A stretch of DNA of 64,000 nt, taken from positions 62,001-126,000 of the forward strand of contig NZ_BMJQ01000008.1 in assembly GCF_014643535.1 (NCBI RefSeq), given 5' to 3'. Position 1 is the first letter of the stretch; every line of letters begins with the position of its first letter. A program made the position numbers and the translations under genes. The notes beneath the pieces were generated by a model. The model worked only from the letters and a program-made list of their open reading frames with translations, was not told the DNA's origin and searched no databases. This document shows positions 16,616 to 24,843 of this stretch, one piece after another. Origin of the DNA: Aliidongia dinghuensis. GTDB taxonomy: Bacteria; Pseudomonadota; Alphaproteobacteria; ATCC43930; CGMCC-115725.

Positions 16616-17181
16616 GGCGCGTTCCCGCTGCGAAAGCCATAGACCGTGAAGCCGCAGTCGAGCGCTGCCGTCGTATTGCCGGGCAGCACGATCGGCGAGC
16701 CGTGGATCTGCAGGTCGTCGATCAGCATCGGCGGATGGGCCCGTTCGATCTCGGCCATCAGGTTGACCAGCACGGTCAGCGGCGCACTGATGCTGAGCTT
16801 GACGCCGATGCGCCGGTACGGCCCCGCCTGTTCGGCGGTCAGCGTCTCCATGCTCGACAGGGTGGCACCTGACGTCGTAGCGAGTGTCTGCAGCAGCGAC
16901 TGCAGGCTGGCGCCGGCAAGCGCGTCGGTGGCGCCTTCGAAGGTCGCCGCCCCGTTGTTCGCCGGCACTGAGGCGGCACGCGCCTGCAGCGCCGGCACTT
17001 GGCCGGCGAGCTGCGCCATGCGCTCGGCGAGCGCCGTCCGCTGTGCAAGCTTCGTCTGCTGGCTCGCATAGAGATCGGCGAGCGGCGCCGCGATCCCGAG
17101 CCAGAGCACGAGAGCCACCAGGAAGACGAGGCCCACCGCCAGCAGGCGGCCTTGGCGTCCGGTCGGTAGGGAAGTGCCCAT
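16612..17181 (-). CDS. gspM: type II secretion system protein GspM
   Basis: A 189-residue bitopic membrane protein of the T2SS inner platform. A single helix near the N-terminus (LLAVGLVFLVALVLWLGIA) is followed by a short coiled coil (LYASQQTKLAQRTALAERMA) and a periplasmic ferredoxin-like domain (IGVKLSISAPLTVLVNLMAE, then HPPMLIDDLQI). This matches the GspM T2SSM_b type. It begins immediately after gspL and overlaps gspC by four bases, so it is translationally coupled with its usual partner GspL. Confidence 0.87.
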   Translation of the reverse strand: MGTSLPTGRQGRLLAVGLVFLVALVLWLGIAAPLADLYASQQTKLAQRTALAERMAQLAGQVPALQARAASVPANNGAATFEGATDALAGASLQSLLQTLATTSGATLSSMETLTAEQAGPYRRIGVKLSISAPLTVLVNLMAEIERAHPPMLIDDLQIHGSPIVLPGNTTAALDCGFTVYGFRSGNAP

Positions 17182-18225
17182 TTAGGGCCGTACCTCCGTC
17201 GTGATCGAGAAGATCTCCTGCCGGTTCGCTTCGAGCTTGGTCACCGGCGCGGCGAAGGCAGGGTCCTTGAAGCCGGGATCGGCGGCGAGCTGGCCCAGGA
17301 GCCGCGCCGCGGCGGCCGACTGGCCGATCAGCGACAGCTTCCGGTTCTTCAGTGAGAGATCGGTCAGGTGCGTGTCGTCCGGCAGCGCTTCCGTGGCGGC
17401 GGCGAGCACCTTGATCGGGTTCGCGAACTTCGCCCGCTCGGCCGCGATCGCCTCGCCGCCGCCGCCGGTGATCTGCCGGCGCAGCTTGGCGGCCTCGTCG
17501 ACCGCGGGCTGCAGGGTCGCGATCCGGGCGTCCACCTCGCGGAGCACCAGGATCTGACGGGTGAACGGCACGCCGATCGCGACGAGCGCCAGGACGGCCG
17601 CCGCGACGGCCATCGCCGGGACGGCCCGGCCGCGCCAGCCGCGATTCCCGACGCCGCTGTGATCAAGCGCGATCCATCGGACCGTGCCGTCGGGCAGCCG
17701 CGGCGCCAGCATCGTCGGCGCGATCTCGGCCGCTGCCAGATCACGCATGAGGTCGGCGAGCGGTGCGCGCGGCACCAGCGACAGGCGGACCGCAAGCCGG
17801 TTCTGCCGGCGGTCGCGCTCCAGCACGGCCGCGTCCCAATAGACCTCGTCGACCGAGAACGGGGTCTCGCGGTCCATCTCGAAGCCCAGGACGCGCACGA
17901 GCTCGCGCTCGGCTGCGAGCGGCAGCGTCAGCTGCTTCTCCAGCAGGAACGCAGGGTCGAGGCCCAGGGCGATGGTCGGGGGACGGCCGGGCAGGGCCGC
18001 AGCCTGCTTGAGCGCGCGAAGACCCGGTCCGTCGAGCGTGAAGCGGCCGAGCCGGCTCGTCTGGCCGCGCTTGCGCAGCGCCACCTCGACGGCTGCCGGC
18101 TCGCCGTTCGCATCGAGCGTCAGCAGCACCGCGTCATGGTCGAGCGGCATCGCGGCCGCAAGATTGGCCGGCAGCAGGGAGCGGAGCTGTTCGCCCCACC
18201 AGGAAAAGAAAGTGCCGATGGTCAC
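17182..18225 (-). CDS. gspL: type II secretion system protein GspL (PilM/PilN-like)
   Basis: A 347-residue inner-membrane protein that recruits the GspE ATPase. The cytoplasmic part resembles the actin-like GspL/PilM fold: LLTLDANGEPAAVEVALRK, then FLLEKQLTLPLAAERELVRV and FEMDRETPFSVDEVYWDA. A membrane helix lies near residues 203-222 (VPAMAVAAAVLALVAIGVPF), and a PilN-like periplasmic coiled coil and ferredoxin-like domain ends IFSITTEVRP. Its ATG overlaps the stop of the 56-residue ORF upstream (ATGA). Length is near normal for short GspL proteins. Confidence 0.87.
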   Translation of the reverse strand: MTIGTFFSWWGEQLRSLLPANLAAAMPLDHDAVLLTLDANGEPAAVEVALRKRGQTSRLGRFTLDGPGLRALKQAAALPGRPPTIALGLDPAFLLEKQLTLPLAAERELVRVLGFEMDRETPFSVDEVYWDAAVLERDRRQNRLAVRLSLVPRAPLADLMRDLAAAEIAPTMLAPRLPDGTVRWIALDHSGVGNRGWRGRAVPAMAVAAAVLALVAIGVPFTRQILVLREVDARIATLQPAVDEAAKLRRQITGGGGEAIAAERAKFANPIKVLAAATEALPDDTHLTDLSLKNRKLSLIGQSAAAARLLGQLAADPGFKDPAFAAPVTKLEANRQEIFSITTEVRP

Positions 18226-18392
18226 GATAGGCCGCGCACGCTCCCCTCTGTCCGGTCGGTCGAATGGCCGCGTTCCGTCCGACGGCGCCGGGCGGAGGAG
18301 GCCAGTCCAACAATGCGCTTATGCCGCGCCCGGTAGGCGGCGAGATTAATAGCCGTCTCCTCAAAGATATAAAAGGGAAAGGGTGCATTCAT
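18222..18392 (-). CDS. 56-residue ORF embedded between gspJ and gspL
   Basis: A short reading frame with the spacing of a real operon gene. Its ATG lies one base after the gspJ stop (TGA-g-ATG) and its TGA overlaps the gspL start by four bases (ATGA). The product starts MNAPFPFYIFEETAINLAAY and continues with a basic, Arg-rich C-terminal half (ARHKRIVGLASSARRRRTER). There is no signal peptide or clear membrane helix. I do not recognise the family. It stands where gspK is normally found. It could be a translated leader that couples gspJ to gspL, or a small T2SS accessory protein binding the cytoplasmic platform. Confidence 0.5.
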   Translation of the reverse strand: MNAPFPFYIFEETAINLAAYRARHKRIVGLASSARRRRTERGHSTDRTEGSVRGLS

Positions 18393-18393
18393 C

Positions 18394-19011
18394 TCAGCCG
18401 CCGCCTTCTTCGATGAGCGGTGCCACGACCAGGTTGGGCCAATGGCGCCGGTCGCCTTCGACGAAATCGATGTGCAGGCGGATGAGCGCCGGCGGCGTGG
18501 TCGCGGTCCAGCGCTCCTGCCAGCCCGGCGAGTCGAGCCCGCTCTGCCAATAAGCGAAGGTGACATGGTCGACATGGTCGAGGACGACTGCCTCGCCGGT
18601 CGAAGGATGTCCCGTGTTGGGGTCGATCAGCATGCTCTCCCAGCGCAGCATCAGGCGGTGCTGGTCGTCGACCGCCAGCGAGATCCGGGCGTGGTTCCCG
18701 CTGATCGAGACCGCCTGCGGCAGGATGCCGTCGAAGGCGATGTTGTCCGCCTCGCCGGTGAAGTCGTTGCGGCCATGGATGGCGCCGGTCGTGGCACTGG
18801 TCAGCAGGCCGCGGATCGTCCGGTCGACCGCATCGAGGTCGGCGGTCTCGCCGACGAGCGCCGCTTGCCGGGTCCAGGCGGCCATGCCGAGCCGCATGCC
18901 CTGGCCGATCGCCGCCATCAGGATGCCGAGCACGACGAGGGCCACCAGGATTTCCATCAGGGTGAAGCCGGCCGCGCGGTTTCGGCCCGATGAGCGGCGA
19001 TCAGCGGTCAT
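18394..19011 (-). CDS. gspJ: type II secretion system minor pseudopilin GspJ
   Basis: A 205-residue minor pseudopilin. The leader reads MTADRRSSGRNRAAG followed by FTLMEILVALVVLGILMAAI, with cleavage after Gly and Glu at +5. Periplasmic motifs include LDAVDRTIRGLL and a long beta-rich part ending NLVVAPLIEEGGG. I chose the start at 19011, which overlaps gspI by 11 bases. The same frame is open to 19167 but reads as Arg/Ser-rich shadow of gspI. With GspI and GspK it should form the tip complex. Confidence 0.88.
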   Translation of the reverse strand: MTADRRSSGRNRAAGFTLMEILVALVVLGILMAAIGQGMRLGMAAWTRQAALVGETADLDAVDRTIRGLLTSATTGAIHGRNDFTGEADNIAFDGILPQAVSISGNHARISLAVDDQHRLMLRWESMLIDPNTGHPSTGEAVVLDHVDHVTFAYWQSGLDSPGWQERWTATTPPALIRLHIDFVEGDRRHWPNLVVAPLIEEGGG

Positions 19012-19420
19012 CGTTGCTGCCCTGGCCCACGCGCTCGGTGCGCAGCACGACCTGCCGGTCCTTGCCGGCTTCGTGCCAGGAGATCGCGACGGCGACGGCA
19101 TAGAGCTCCGCCGGCGGAGGGCCGGCGATCGACAGCGGGCCGTTCGTCGCGGGTTTGGCGGTGGCAAGCGGCGTCACGTCGAGATGCCAGTGAAAACCGC
19201 TGCCGTCATCGCCGTCGCTGGAGCCGGCGAGGAGGGCGGAATCCCGCCCGATCGCGGCCAGGTGCGAGCGCGCCCGGGCGACCGCCTCCTCGTAGCGGCC
19301 GGCCGTGCGGACCGACAGGAGGCCGCTGGACGCCGCCTTGAACAGGAGTGTGAGCGCCAGTGCCGCGATCGCAAACGCGATCAGCACCTCGAGCAGGGTG
19401 AAGCCGCGCTCAGTTCGCAT
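19001..19420 (-). CDS. gspI: type II secretion system minor pseudopilin GspI
   Basis: A 139-residue minor pseudopilin with leader MRTERG and the helix FTLLEVLIAFAIAALALTLL. Glu is at +5, as needed to nucleate pseudopilus assembly with GspJ and GspK. The mature domain contains YEEAVARARSHLAAIGRD and ISWHEAGKDRQVVLRTERV. The start at 19420 overlaps gspH by 11 bases, the same overlap as at gspI/gspJ; an ATG seven codons upstream is less likely. Length is typical of the family. Confidence 0.88.
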   Translation of the reverse strand: MRTERGFTLLEVLIAFAIAALALTLLFKAASSGLLSVRTAGRYEEAVARARSHLAAIGRDSALLAGSSDGDDGSGFHWHLDVTPLATAKPATNGPLSIAGPPPAELYAVAVAISWHEAGKDRQVVLRTERVGQGSNDDR

Positions 19421-19895
19421 CGCCGACGCTGACCCGGCCATTGAGCCAGTCGATGCCGACGCGCAGCCGGCGCCGGCCGTCCTTGAGCTCGACGCGACCG
19501 CCGGTCGAGCTGCCGTCCGGCAGGAAGCGGAATTGGGCGAGCTGGTCGCCCCGGGTCTGGCCGGCGACGGTCAGGACGGCGATCTCGAGCCCACGCGGAA
19601 AGGCGGTCGGGCGATCGTTGCCGATGCGCCAATTATGCGCCGCAAGGTCGATACTGACCTCGACCGGCCGATTGTCTGCGATGGCGCGGGCGCGCGCCTG
19701 CCGGAAGCCGGAGGCGAGCTCGTTCCCCGCCGCGCGCGCCGTCAGCGTGCGCATGCCCAAGGGCCCGCGCGCCGCGACCATGGCGAGCACGAGCCCCATG
19801 ATCGCCAGCACGACGACCATCTCGATGAGGGTGAAGCCGCCCGCTCGGCGCCGCGACGGCCGGCCGGAGCAACAGATCTCAGAGCGCCAGGTCAT
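19410..19895 (-). CDS. gspH: type II secretion system minor pseudopilin GspH
   Basis: A 161-residue pseudopilin. The leader ends RRRAGG before FTLIEMVVVLAIMGLVLAMV, with Glu at +5. The mature domain reads LTARAAGNELASGFRQARAR, then NRPVEVSIDLAAHNWRIG and RVELKDGRRRLRVGIDWLNG, the beta-sandwich of the GspH/FimT family. It overlaps the end of gspF by 17 bases. The leader with two nearby Cys residues (EICCSGRPSRRR) is longer than usual, so a later start is possible. Confidence 0.86.
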   Translation of the reverse strand: MTWRSEICCSGRPSRRRAGGFTLIEMVVVLAIMGLVLAMVAARGPLGMRTLTARAAGNELASGFRQARARAIADNRPVEVSIDLAAHNWRIGNDRPTAFPRGLEIAVLTVAGQTRGDQLAQFRFLPDGSSTGGRVELKDGRRRLRVGIDWLNGRVSVGDAN

Positions 19896-21099
19896 TGAGG
19901 CCCAGCATCGCCATCAGCAGCGAGCCCACGATTGTCGCGACGGCGATGCCCATGGCGATGGTAATGGTCGGCACGAGCAGCGCCACCAGCCGCTGCACCG
20001 CAATCCGCGTCTTTTCCTCATGGATATCGGCCGCCTTGAGCGCCATGGCGGCGAGCTGGGCCGTCTCTTCGCCGAGCCGCAGGAGATGGATCGTGCGCTC
20101 TGGGAAGATGTGCGCCTCGCCGAGCGGCCGCGACAGGCCGGCACCGCCCTTGGCGCTGTCGGTCGCCCGGCCGATCGCATCCACGGCCGCAAGATTGCCG
20201 ATCGTCTCGTTGACGATGCCGAGGGCGCCGATCAGCGGCACGCCGTTCTTGAGGAGTGTGCCGAGCGTGCGCGTGAAGCGCGCCGCCAGGCTTTCGCGCA
20301 TGAGCCCGCCCAGCACGGGCACGCGCAGCAGGAAGCGGTCGAACGGCCGCCGGAAATTGTCGTTCTTGAGCGCGTGGCGCAGCGCCACGCCCAGGATCAA
20401 TAGAAGGATCAGCAGCCAGGGGCCGGCCACCTGCATCGTGTCGCCGAAATCGATGAGCAGCTTGGTCATGAGCGGCAGCTCGGCGCCCGATTCCGCGAAC
20501 AACGGCACGAACTGCGGCAGCACATAGCCGATGAGCACGGCAATCGAGCCGATCGCCGCGGTCAGCAGCAGCGCCGGATAGATCAGCGCCGACTGCACCG
20601 TTGCGGCCAGGGTGCGCTCGCGCTCGAGCAGCCCGGCGAGCCGGTCGAGCGTCTCGGCGAGCGCGCCGCCGGCCTCGCCAGCCCGGACGAGGCCGACATG
20701 AAGCTTGGGGAAGCTCTGCGGCTCCTGGGCAAGCGCCGCGGCCAGCGCGTTGCCGCCGCGCACCCGCTCGCGCACCCGGTCCATGATCTTGGCGACGCGC
20801 GGGTTGGGTGCGGTCTCGACAATGAAGCGCAGCGCGCGGTCGAGGTCCTGGCCGGCGGCGAGCATGGTCGAGAGCTCGCGGGTGACGTCGGTCATTTCCT
20901 GCCGGCTCAGGCCGCGCCGGCGGCCGAGCTCGGCCGTGAACAAGGCGCTCCAGCCGCCGCCCGTCGCCGGCTCCGCGCGCATCGGCATATGGCCTTGGCG
21001 CTGCAGCCGGTCGATCACCGCCGCCTGGTCCGGCGCCTCCATGACGCCGCGCTGGACCTGTCCTTGCGGGTCGATGGCGGTGAAGCGGAAGGCCGGCAT
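19879..21099 (-). CDS. gspF: type II secretion system inner-membrane platform protein GspF
   Basis: A 406-residue polytopic protein that forms the platform on which pseudopilins assemble. Two copies of the GspF domain are visible: LSRQEMTDVTRELSTMLAAG near residue 70 and RFTRTLGTLLKNGVPLIGAL near 270. Each is followed by LVRAGEAGGALAE- or LLRLGEETAQLAAM-type motifs. Membrane segments lie near 170-190, 220-240 and 380-400. The start at 21099 follows the gspE stop by four bases and gives the canonical MPAFRFTAIDPQG; the frame upstream is a shadow of gspE. Confidence 0.92.
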   Translation of the reverse strand: MPAFRFTAIDPQGQVQRGVMEAPDQAAVIDRLQRQGHMPMRAEPATGGGWSALFTAELGRRRGLSRQEMTDVTRELSTMLAAGQDLDRALRFIVETAPNPRVAKIMDRVRERVRGGNALAAALAQEPQSFPKLHVGLVRAGEAGGALAETLDRLAGLLERERTLAATVQSALIYPALLLTAAIGSIAVLIGYVLPQFVPLFAESGAELPLMTKLLIDFGDTMQVAGPWLLILLLILGVALRHALKNDNFRRPFDRFLLRVPVLGGLMRESLAARFTRTLGTLLKNGVPLIGALGIVNETIGNLAAVDAIGRATDSAKGGAGLSRPLGEAHIFPERTIHLLRLGEETAQLAAMALKAADIHEEKTRIAVQRLVALLVPTITIAMGIAVATIVGSLLMAMLGLNDLAL

Positions 21100-21103
21100 G
21101 GGG

Positions 21104-22855
21104 TTAGCCCTCCGCGCGGATCGAGCGGACGACTTCTTCGACCGTCGTGATGCCGGCAAGCGCCGCGTCGAGCCCGGCGTCGAACATGGACGTCATGCCG
21201 CCCGCGATGGCCGCGCGCTCGATCGCGGCATGGTCGGCGCGGGCGAAGATCAGGCGCTCGATCTCGTCGTTCGGGATCAGCAGCTCGGCGATCGCCTGGC
21301 GGCCGCGATAGCCGGTGTCGCGGCAATGCGGGCAGCCGACCGGGTGATGCAGCACGATCGGCCGGGCCGTGGTGCGGCGGTCGAGGCTGAAGCGCTCGAC
21401 CAGCTCGGGCGGCGCTTCAGTCGGCCGCTTGCACTGCGGACAGAGCCGGCGCACCAGGCGCTGGGCCAGCACGCCCTTGACCACGGCGGTGATGAGATAA
21501 TCCTCGAGCCCCATGTCGCGCAGGCGTGTCACCGTGGCCGCGGCCGAGTTCGTGTGCAGGGTCGACAGCACCAGATGGCCGGTCAAGGACGCCTGCACGG
21601 CGATCTGCGCGGTCTCGAGGTCGCGGATCTCGCCGATCATGATGACGTCCGGATCCTGGCGCAGGATCGAGCGCAGGAGATGCGCGAAGTTGAGGCCGAT
21701 CTGCGGCTTCACCTGGATCTGGTTGATGCCGCTCAGCTGGTATTCGATCGGGTCCTCGACCGTGACGATCTTGCGCGCGACGGAATTCAGGTTCAGCAGG
21801 CCGGTATAGAGCGTGGTCGTCTTGCCGCTGCCGGTCGGCCCGGTGACGAGCACCATGCCGTTCGGCAGGTCCAAGAGCCGCTGCAGGTTGCCCATGACCA
21901 CGGGCGGCAGGCCGAGCTTCGCATAGTCGAACTCGACGGCGGTGCGGTCGAGCACGCGCAGCACGACCGTCTCGCCGTAGAGCGACGGGATGGTCGAGAC
22001 GCGGAAATCGACCTCCTGGCCGCGCACGGCAAGCTTCAGGCGCCCGTCCTGCGGCAGGCGGCGCTCCGCAATGTCGAGCCGCGACATGATCTTGATGCGC
22101 GACGTGATGGCGGCGGTGAGGCGTGTCGGCGGTGCCTCCGCCTCGTGCAGCACGCCGTCGTAGCGATAGCGCACGCGCAGCCGGTCCTCGAACGGCTCGA
22201 TATGGATGTCGGACGCCTGGGTCTCGACCGCGCGGGCGATCATCTGGTTGACGAGGCGAATGACCGGCGCCTCGCTCGCCAGGTCCTTGAGGCGCTCGGC
22301 ATCCTCTTCGAGCGGCTCGTCCGTGCTGTCGGCGGAGGCATCGGCCGCGACGGCGTCGCCCGATTCCGGATAGAGCCGGTTCAGGGCCGCCTCGAGTTCG
22401 ATCGGCAGCGCGATCTCGACCGCAACGGCGCGGCCGGTCGCAGCCGCGACGGCGTTGCGCGTGAACGGATCGAGCGGGTCGGCCATGGCGAGCACCAGCC
22501 GGTCGGGCTCGACCGCGATCGGCAGCGCGTGGACCTTGCGCAGGAAGCGCGGCTTCAGCCGGTCCTGCAGCAGCGGCGCATCCGGATAGCGATCGGCGCC
22601 GACGAGCGGCAGGGCGAGATAGGCCGAGAGCGATTCCGCGAGCCCGCGCTCGGAGACCAGGCCCAGCTGGGTCAGCACCGCGTCGAGCCGCTGCCCGGTC
22701 TCGGCCGCGACCCGGCGCGCGCGCTCCAGCGTCTTGTCGTCGACCAGGCCACGCTCGAGCAGCACGCCGCTCAACGCCTCGAGCCGGTCGTCGGCACCGG
22801 GGGCAGCGGAACCGGGCGCATTGGAGCTTGGGGAGGTCGCAGCCAAGTCAGTCAT
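21104..22855 (-). CDS. gspE: type II secretion system ATPase GspE
   Basis: A 583-residue hexameric ATPase that powers pseudopilus assembly. The N-terminal N1E/MshEN-like region covers about residues 25-160. It is followed by ASDIHIEPFEDRLRVRYRYD, Walker A GPTGSGKTTT near 339-348, the Asp box VTVEDPIEYQLSG, Walker B DPDVIMIGEIRD and the His box GHLVLSTLHTN. The tetracysteine zinc site is present: CPQC near 469 and CPHC near 508. It is the first gene of the minus-strand operon, divergent from gspO across 78 bases. Confidence 0.94.
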   Translation of the reverse strand: MTDLAATSPSSNAPGSAAPGADDRLEALSGVLLERGLVDDKTLERARRVAAETGQRLDAVLTQLGLVSERGLAESLSAYLALPLVGADRYPDAPLLQDRLKPRFLRKVHALPIAVEPDRLVLAMADPLDPFTRNAVAAATGRAVAVEIALPIELEAALNRLYPESGDAVAADASADSTDEPLEEDAERLKDLASEAPVIRLVNQMIARAVETQASDIHIEPFEDRLRVRYRYDGVLHEAEAPPTRLTAAITSRIKIMSRLDIAERRLPQDGRLKLAVRGQEVDFRVSTIPSLYGETVVLRVLDRTAVEFDYAKLGLPPVVMGNLQRLLDLPNGMVLVTGPTGSGKTTTLYTGLLNLNSVARKIVTVEDPIEYQLSGINQIQVKPQIGLNFAHLLRSILRQDPDVIMIGEIRDLETAQIAVQASLTGHLVLSTLHTNSAAATVTRLRDMGLEDYLITAVVKGVLAQRLVRRLCPQCKRPTEAPPELVERFSLDRRTTARPIVLHHPVGCPHCRDTGYRGRQAIAELLIPNDEIERLIFARADHAAIERAAIAGGMTSMFDAGLDAALAGITTVEEVVRSIRAEG

Positions 22856-22890
22856 CGGCCTTGAATGCCAGAAAGATTGTCGAATGGATC

Positions 22891-22901
22891 ACACACTGTG
22901 T
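22891..22901. promoter_or_regulatory. inverted repeat in the gspE/gspO divergent promoter region
   Basis: ACACA-C-TGTGT at 22891-22901 is an 11-base inverted repeat in the middle of the 78-base gap between the divergent gspE operon and gspO. Its position would let one regulator act on both promoters. No clear -35/-10 pair could be fixed, so this is only a candidate operator. Confidence 0.3.
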
Positions 22902-22933
22902 AGAGGACCGTACCTGAGGCAAGTGGAAAGCTT

Positions 22934-23731
22934 ATGACAGTGCCACCCGCGGAGGATGCATTGGTTCCGGATTGGCTGGCCTATGTGCTGGCGCCCTTCA
23001 TCGGCAGCTTCATGGGCGTGCTGATCCGCCGGCTGCCGGCCGACCTGCCGATCGGCAACGCGCGCTCGCGCTGTGACCATTGCGGGACCCGGCTCGGCGT
23101 CCGCGACCTTGTGCCGCTGCTGAGCTGGCTCGCGAACCGGGGGCGCTGCCGGCATTGCGGCAAGCCGATCGGGGAATTCTATCCGCTGGTCGAACTCGCG
23201 GCGCTGGGCGTGGCGCTCTGGGCCGGCACGATCGACGTGGGGGCGGCACTCTGGCTCGACTGCCTGCTCGGCTGGACGCTGGTGACGCTCGCCTGGATCG
23301 ACGCCGAGCATCTGCTGCTGCCCGACGTTCTGACCCTGCCGTTGATCCTGGCCGGCCTGGGGGCCGCCTGGGTGCTCGAATGGCCGCCGATCGTCGATGC
23401 CGCCGCAGGGGCGTCGGTCGGCTACGTCGTCTTCCGGCTGGTGGCGCTTGCTTATCGGCAGATCCGCGGGCGCGAAGGTCTCGGTGCCGGCGATGCGAAG
23501 CTGCTCGCGGTCGCCGGCGCCTGGCTCGGCTGGCAGGCGCTCGGCGACGTGGTGCTGGGCGGTGCGCTCGCCGGGCTGCTCTGGTACTTCATCGCCCGGC
23601 CGGCGAATACCGCGACGGAGAATCTTGCGGCGGATGCAGCGCCAGGTCCGGTCGAGCTGCCGTTCGGGCCGGCGCTCGCCGTTGCAATCTGGGTTGTGCG
23701 GCTTTACGGGCCGTTTCTCGGTCTCTTTTAA
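22934..23731 (+). CDS. gspO: prepilin peptidase / N-methyltransferase GspO (PilD type)
   Basis: A 265-residue polytopic inner-membrane aspartic protease that cleaves the pseudopilin leaders and methylates the new N-terminus. The N-terminal cytoplasmic domain keeps both zinc CxxC pairs (Cys47/50 in RCDHCG and Cys72/75 in RCRHCG). The catalytic Asp pair is Asp123 in WIDAEHLLLPD and Asp187 in GAGDAKLL, 64 residues apart as in characterised members. It is divergent from gspE. Being linked to gsp rather than pil genes, it probably serves the T2SS. The ATG follows GGAAAG. Confidence 0.93.
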   Translation: MTVPPAEDALVPDWLAYVLAPFIGSFMGVLIRRLPADLPIGNARSRCDHCGTRLGVRDLVPLLSWLANRGRCRHCGKPIGEFYPLVELAALGVALWAGTIDVGAALWLDCLLGWTLVTLAWIDAEHLLLPDVLTLPLILAGLGAAWVLEWPPIVDAAAGASVGYVVFRLVALAYRQIRGREGLGAGDAKLLAVAGAWLGWQALGDVVLGGALAGLLWYFIARPANTATENLAADAAPGPVELPFGPALAVAIWVVRLYGPFLGLF

Positions 23732-23845
23732 CCTATGGTTTTCCAAGCCGCGGCGGCGATGGGATGATTTTGCGCCGTCGAACGTTGTCGAGAGGACGGC
23801 TTTCCCAAGATGCCGCCGAAATCACAACGAAAAGTGGGTTCAAAG

Positions 23846-24415
23846 ATGTTCCGAGCATTTCGTCCAGCGACCCGGGCGGTCGCCGCTGCGGCTCTGTTGA
23901 GCGGCATCGCCGTCGTAGGGTCGGCGCTGGCCCAGACGTCGCCTGCTGCGCCGGTGCCGGCTGCCGCTCCGGCGACCCCCGCGCCTGCCGCTGTGCCGCC
24001 CACCACGTCGCCCACGACCGCCGCAGCACCGGCCGCGGCCGCGCCGACCGCCCAGGCCACCAAGCATTCGGCCCGCGTCGAGGCCCATATCGCCGACCTC
24101 AAGAAGCGGCTCAAGATCACGGACGCTGAGAGCAAGCAGTGGGACGATTTCGCTCAGGTGATGCGCGACAACGGTACCGCCATGGAGACGGCCTTGCAGG
24201 AGCGTGACGCGAGCAAGGGCATCAGCGCCGTGCAGGACCTGCAGTCCTACGCCAAGATCGCGCAGACCCACGCCGACGGGGTGCAGAAGCTCGCGGCCGC
24301 GTTCCAGCCGCTCTACGACAGCCTGTCGCCGGAGCAGAAGAAGAACGCCGACACGATCTTCGAGCAGCGGCGGCACGGCCGGACGGAGCACGAGCCCGCC
24401 AAAAAGAAGTCCTGA
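23846..24415 (+). CDS. periplasmic LTXXQ/Spy-like protein
   Basis: A protein of about 189 residues with signal peptide MFRAFRPATRAVAAAALLSG, cleaved after ALA. An Ala/Pro/Thr-rich linker covers about residues 30-75. The helical C-terminal part has two LTXXQ-type repeats: LKKRLKITDAESKQWDDFAQ and YDSLSPEQKKNADTIF, characteristic of the Spy/CpxP periplasmic chaperone superfamily. An in-frame ATG at 23810 with a GAGGA site 13 bases upstream is an alternative start. It is followed 65 bases later by a second small secreted protein in the same direction, so the two may be co-transcribed. A role in envelope stress is inferred only from the family. Confidence 0.78.
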   Translation: MFRAFRPATRAVAAAALLSGIAVVGSALAQTSPAAPVPAAAPATPAPAAVPPTTSPTTAAAPAAAAPTAQATKHSARVEAHIADLKKRLKITDAESKQWDDFAQVMRDNGTAMETALQERDASKGISAVQDLQSYAKIAQTHADGVQKLAAAFQPLYDSLSPEQKKNADTIFEQRRHGRTEHEPAKKKS

Positions 24416-24480
24416 CGCAGTTGACGGAGCCGGGGCCCGACGTCCCGGCTCCGTCCCTTTCCTTTGAAAGGAATGGCATC

Positions 24481-24768
24481 ATGAGCACGAGCAAGCTCGG
24501 GTGGCCGGCTCGGCTGGCCCTGCTTTTCGCCCTGGCACCGCTGGCACTCATGCTGGCCGGCGGACCGGCCCGTGCTGAAGACGAGCGCGGGGACCGCGGG
24601 CGCGAGCACCAGCGCTGGGAACACCGGGAGTATCGGGACCGGGACTATCGGGACCGGGACCATGGGTGGCATGACCGCGGCTACTACTACGCACCGCCGC
24701 CGCCGCCGGTCTATTACGCGCCGCCGGCCCCGCCGCCGGGCATCACCTTGACTTTCCCGATCCGCTGA
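24481..24768 (+). CDS. small secreted Arg/Asp- and Tyr/Pro-rich protein
   Basis: A 95-residue protein starting with a signal peptide (MSTSKLGWPARLALLFALAP, cleavage after ARA). The mature part is low complexity. A basic/acidic section carries repeated RDRDYRDRDH, followed by YYYAPPPPPVYYAPP and a hydrophobic end ITLTFPIR. Such proteins are common in Rhodospirillales and Rhizobiales as unnamed envelope proteins. The start is supported by AGGAAT upstream, and the coding frame continues from 24421 without an earlier good start. A GAAA-tetraloop terminator follows directly. Function unknown. Confidence 0.7.
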   Translation: MSTSKLGWPARLALLFALAPLALMLAGGPARAEDERGDRGREHQRWEHREYRDRDYRDRDHGWHDRGYYYAPPPPPVYYAPPAPPPGITLTFPIR

Positions 24769-24792
24769 CCGCTGCCGATGGGGCACGGGCGA

Positions 24793-24814
24793 GGGGCGGC
24801 CGAAAGGCCGCCCC
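24793..24814. terminator. bidirectional intrinsic terminator with GAAA tetraloop
   Basis: GGGGCGGCC (24793-24801), GAAA loop (24802-24805) and GGCCGCCCC (24806-24814) form a perfect 9-bp stem, followed on the plus strand by GTTTCGTTTC. It separates the convergent small secreted gene (ends 24768) and the EamA transporter gene (ends 24844). Confidence 0.8.
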
Positions 24815-24843
24815 GTTTCGTTTCGGCCGCCAGGAGCTTTGGA

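Noticed and set aside
20705..22864. Long plus-strand frame opposite gspE/gspF
   Set aside because: Composition (Arg, Asp, His, Ala) is that of an antisense shadow, and the minus strand encodes clear GspE and GspF.
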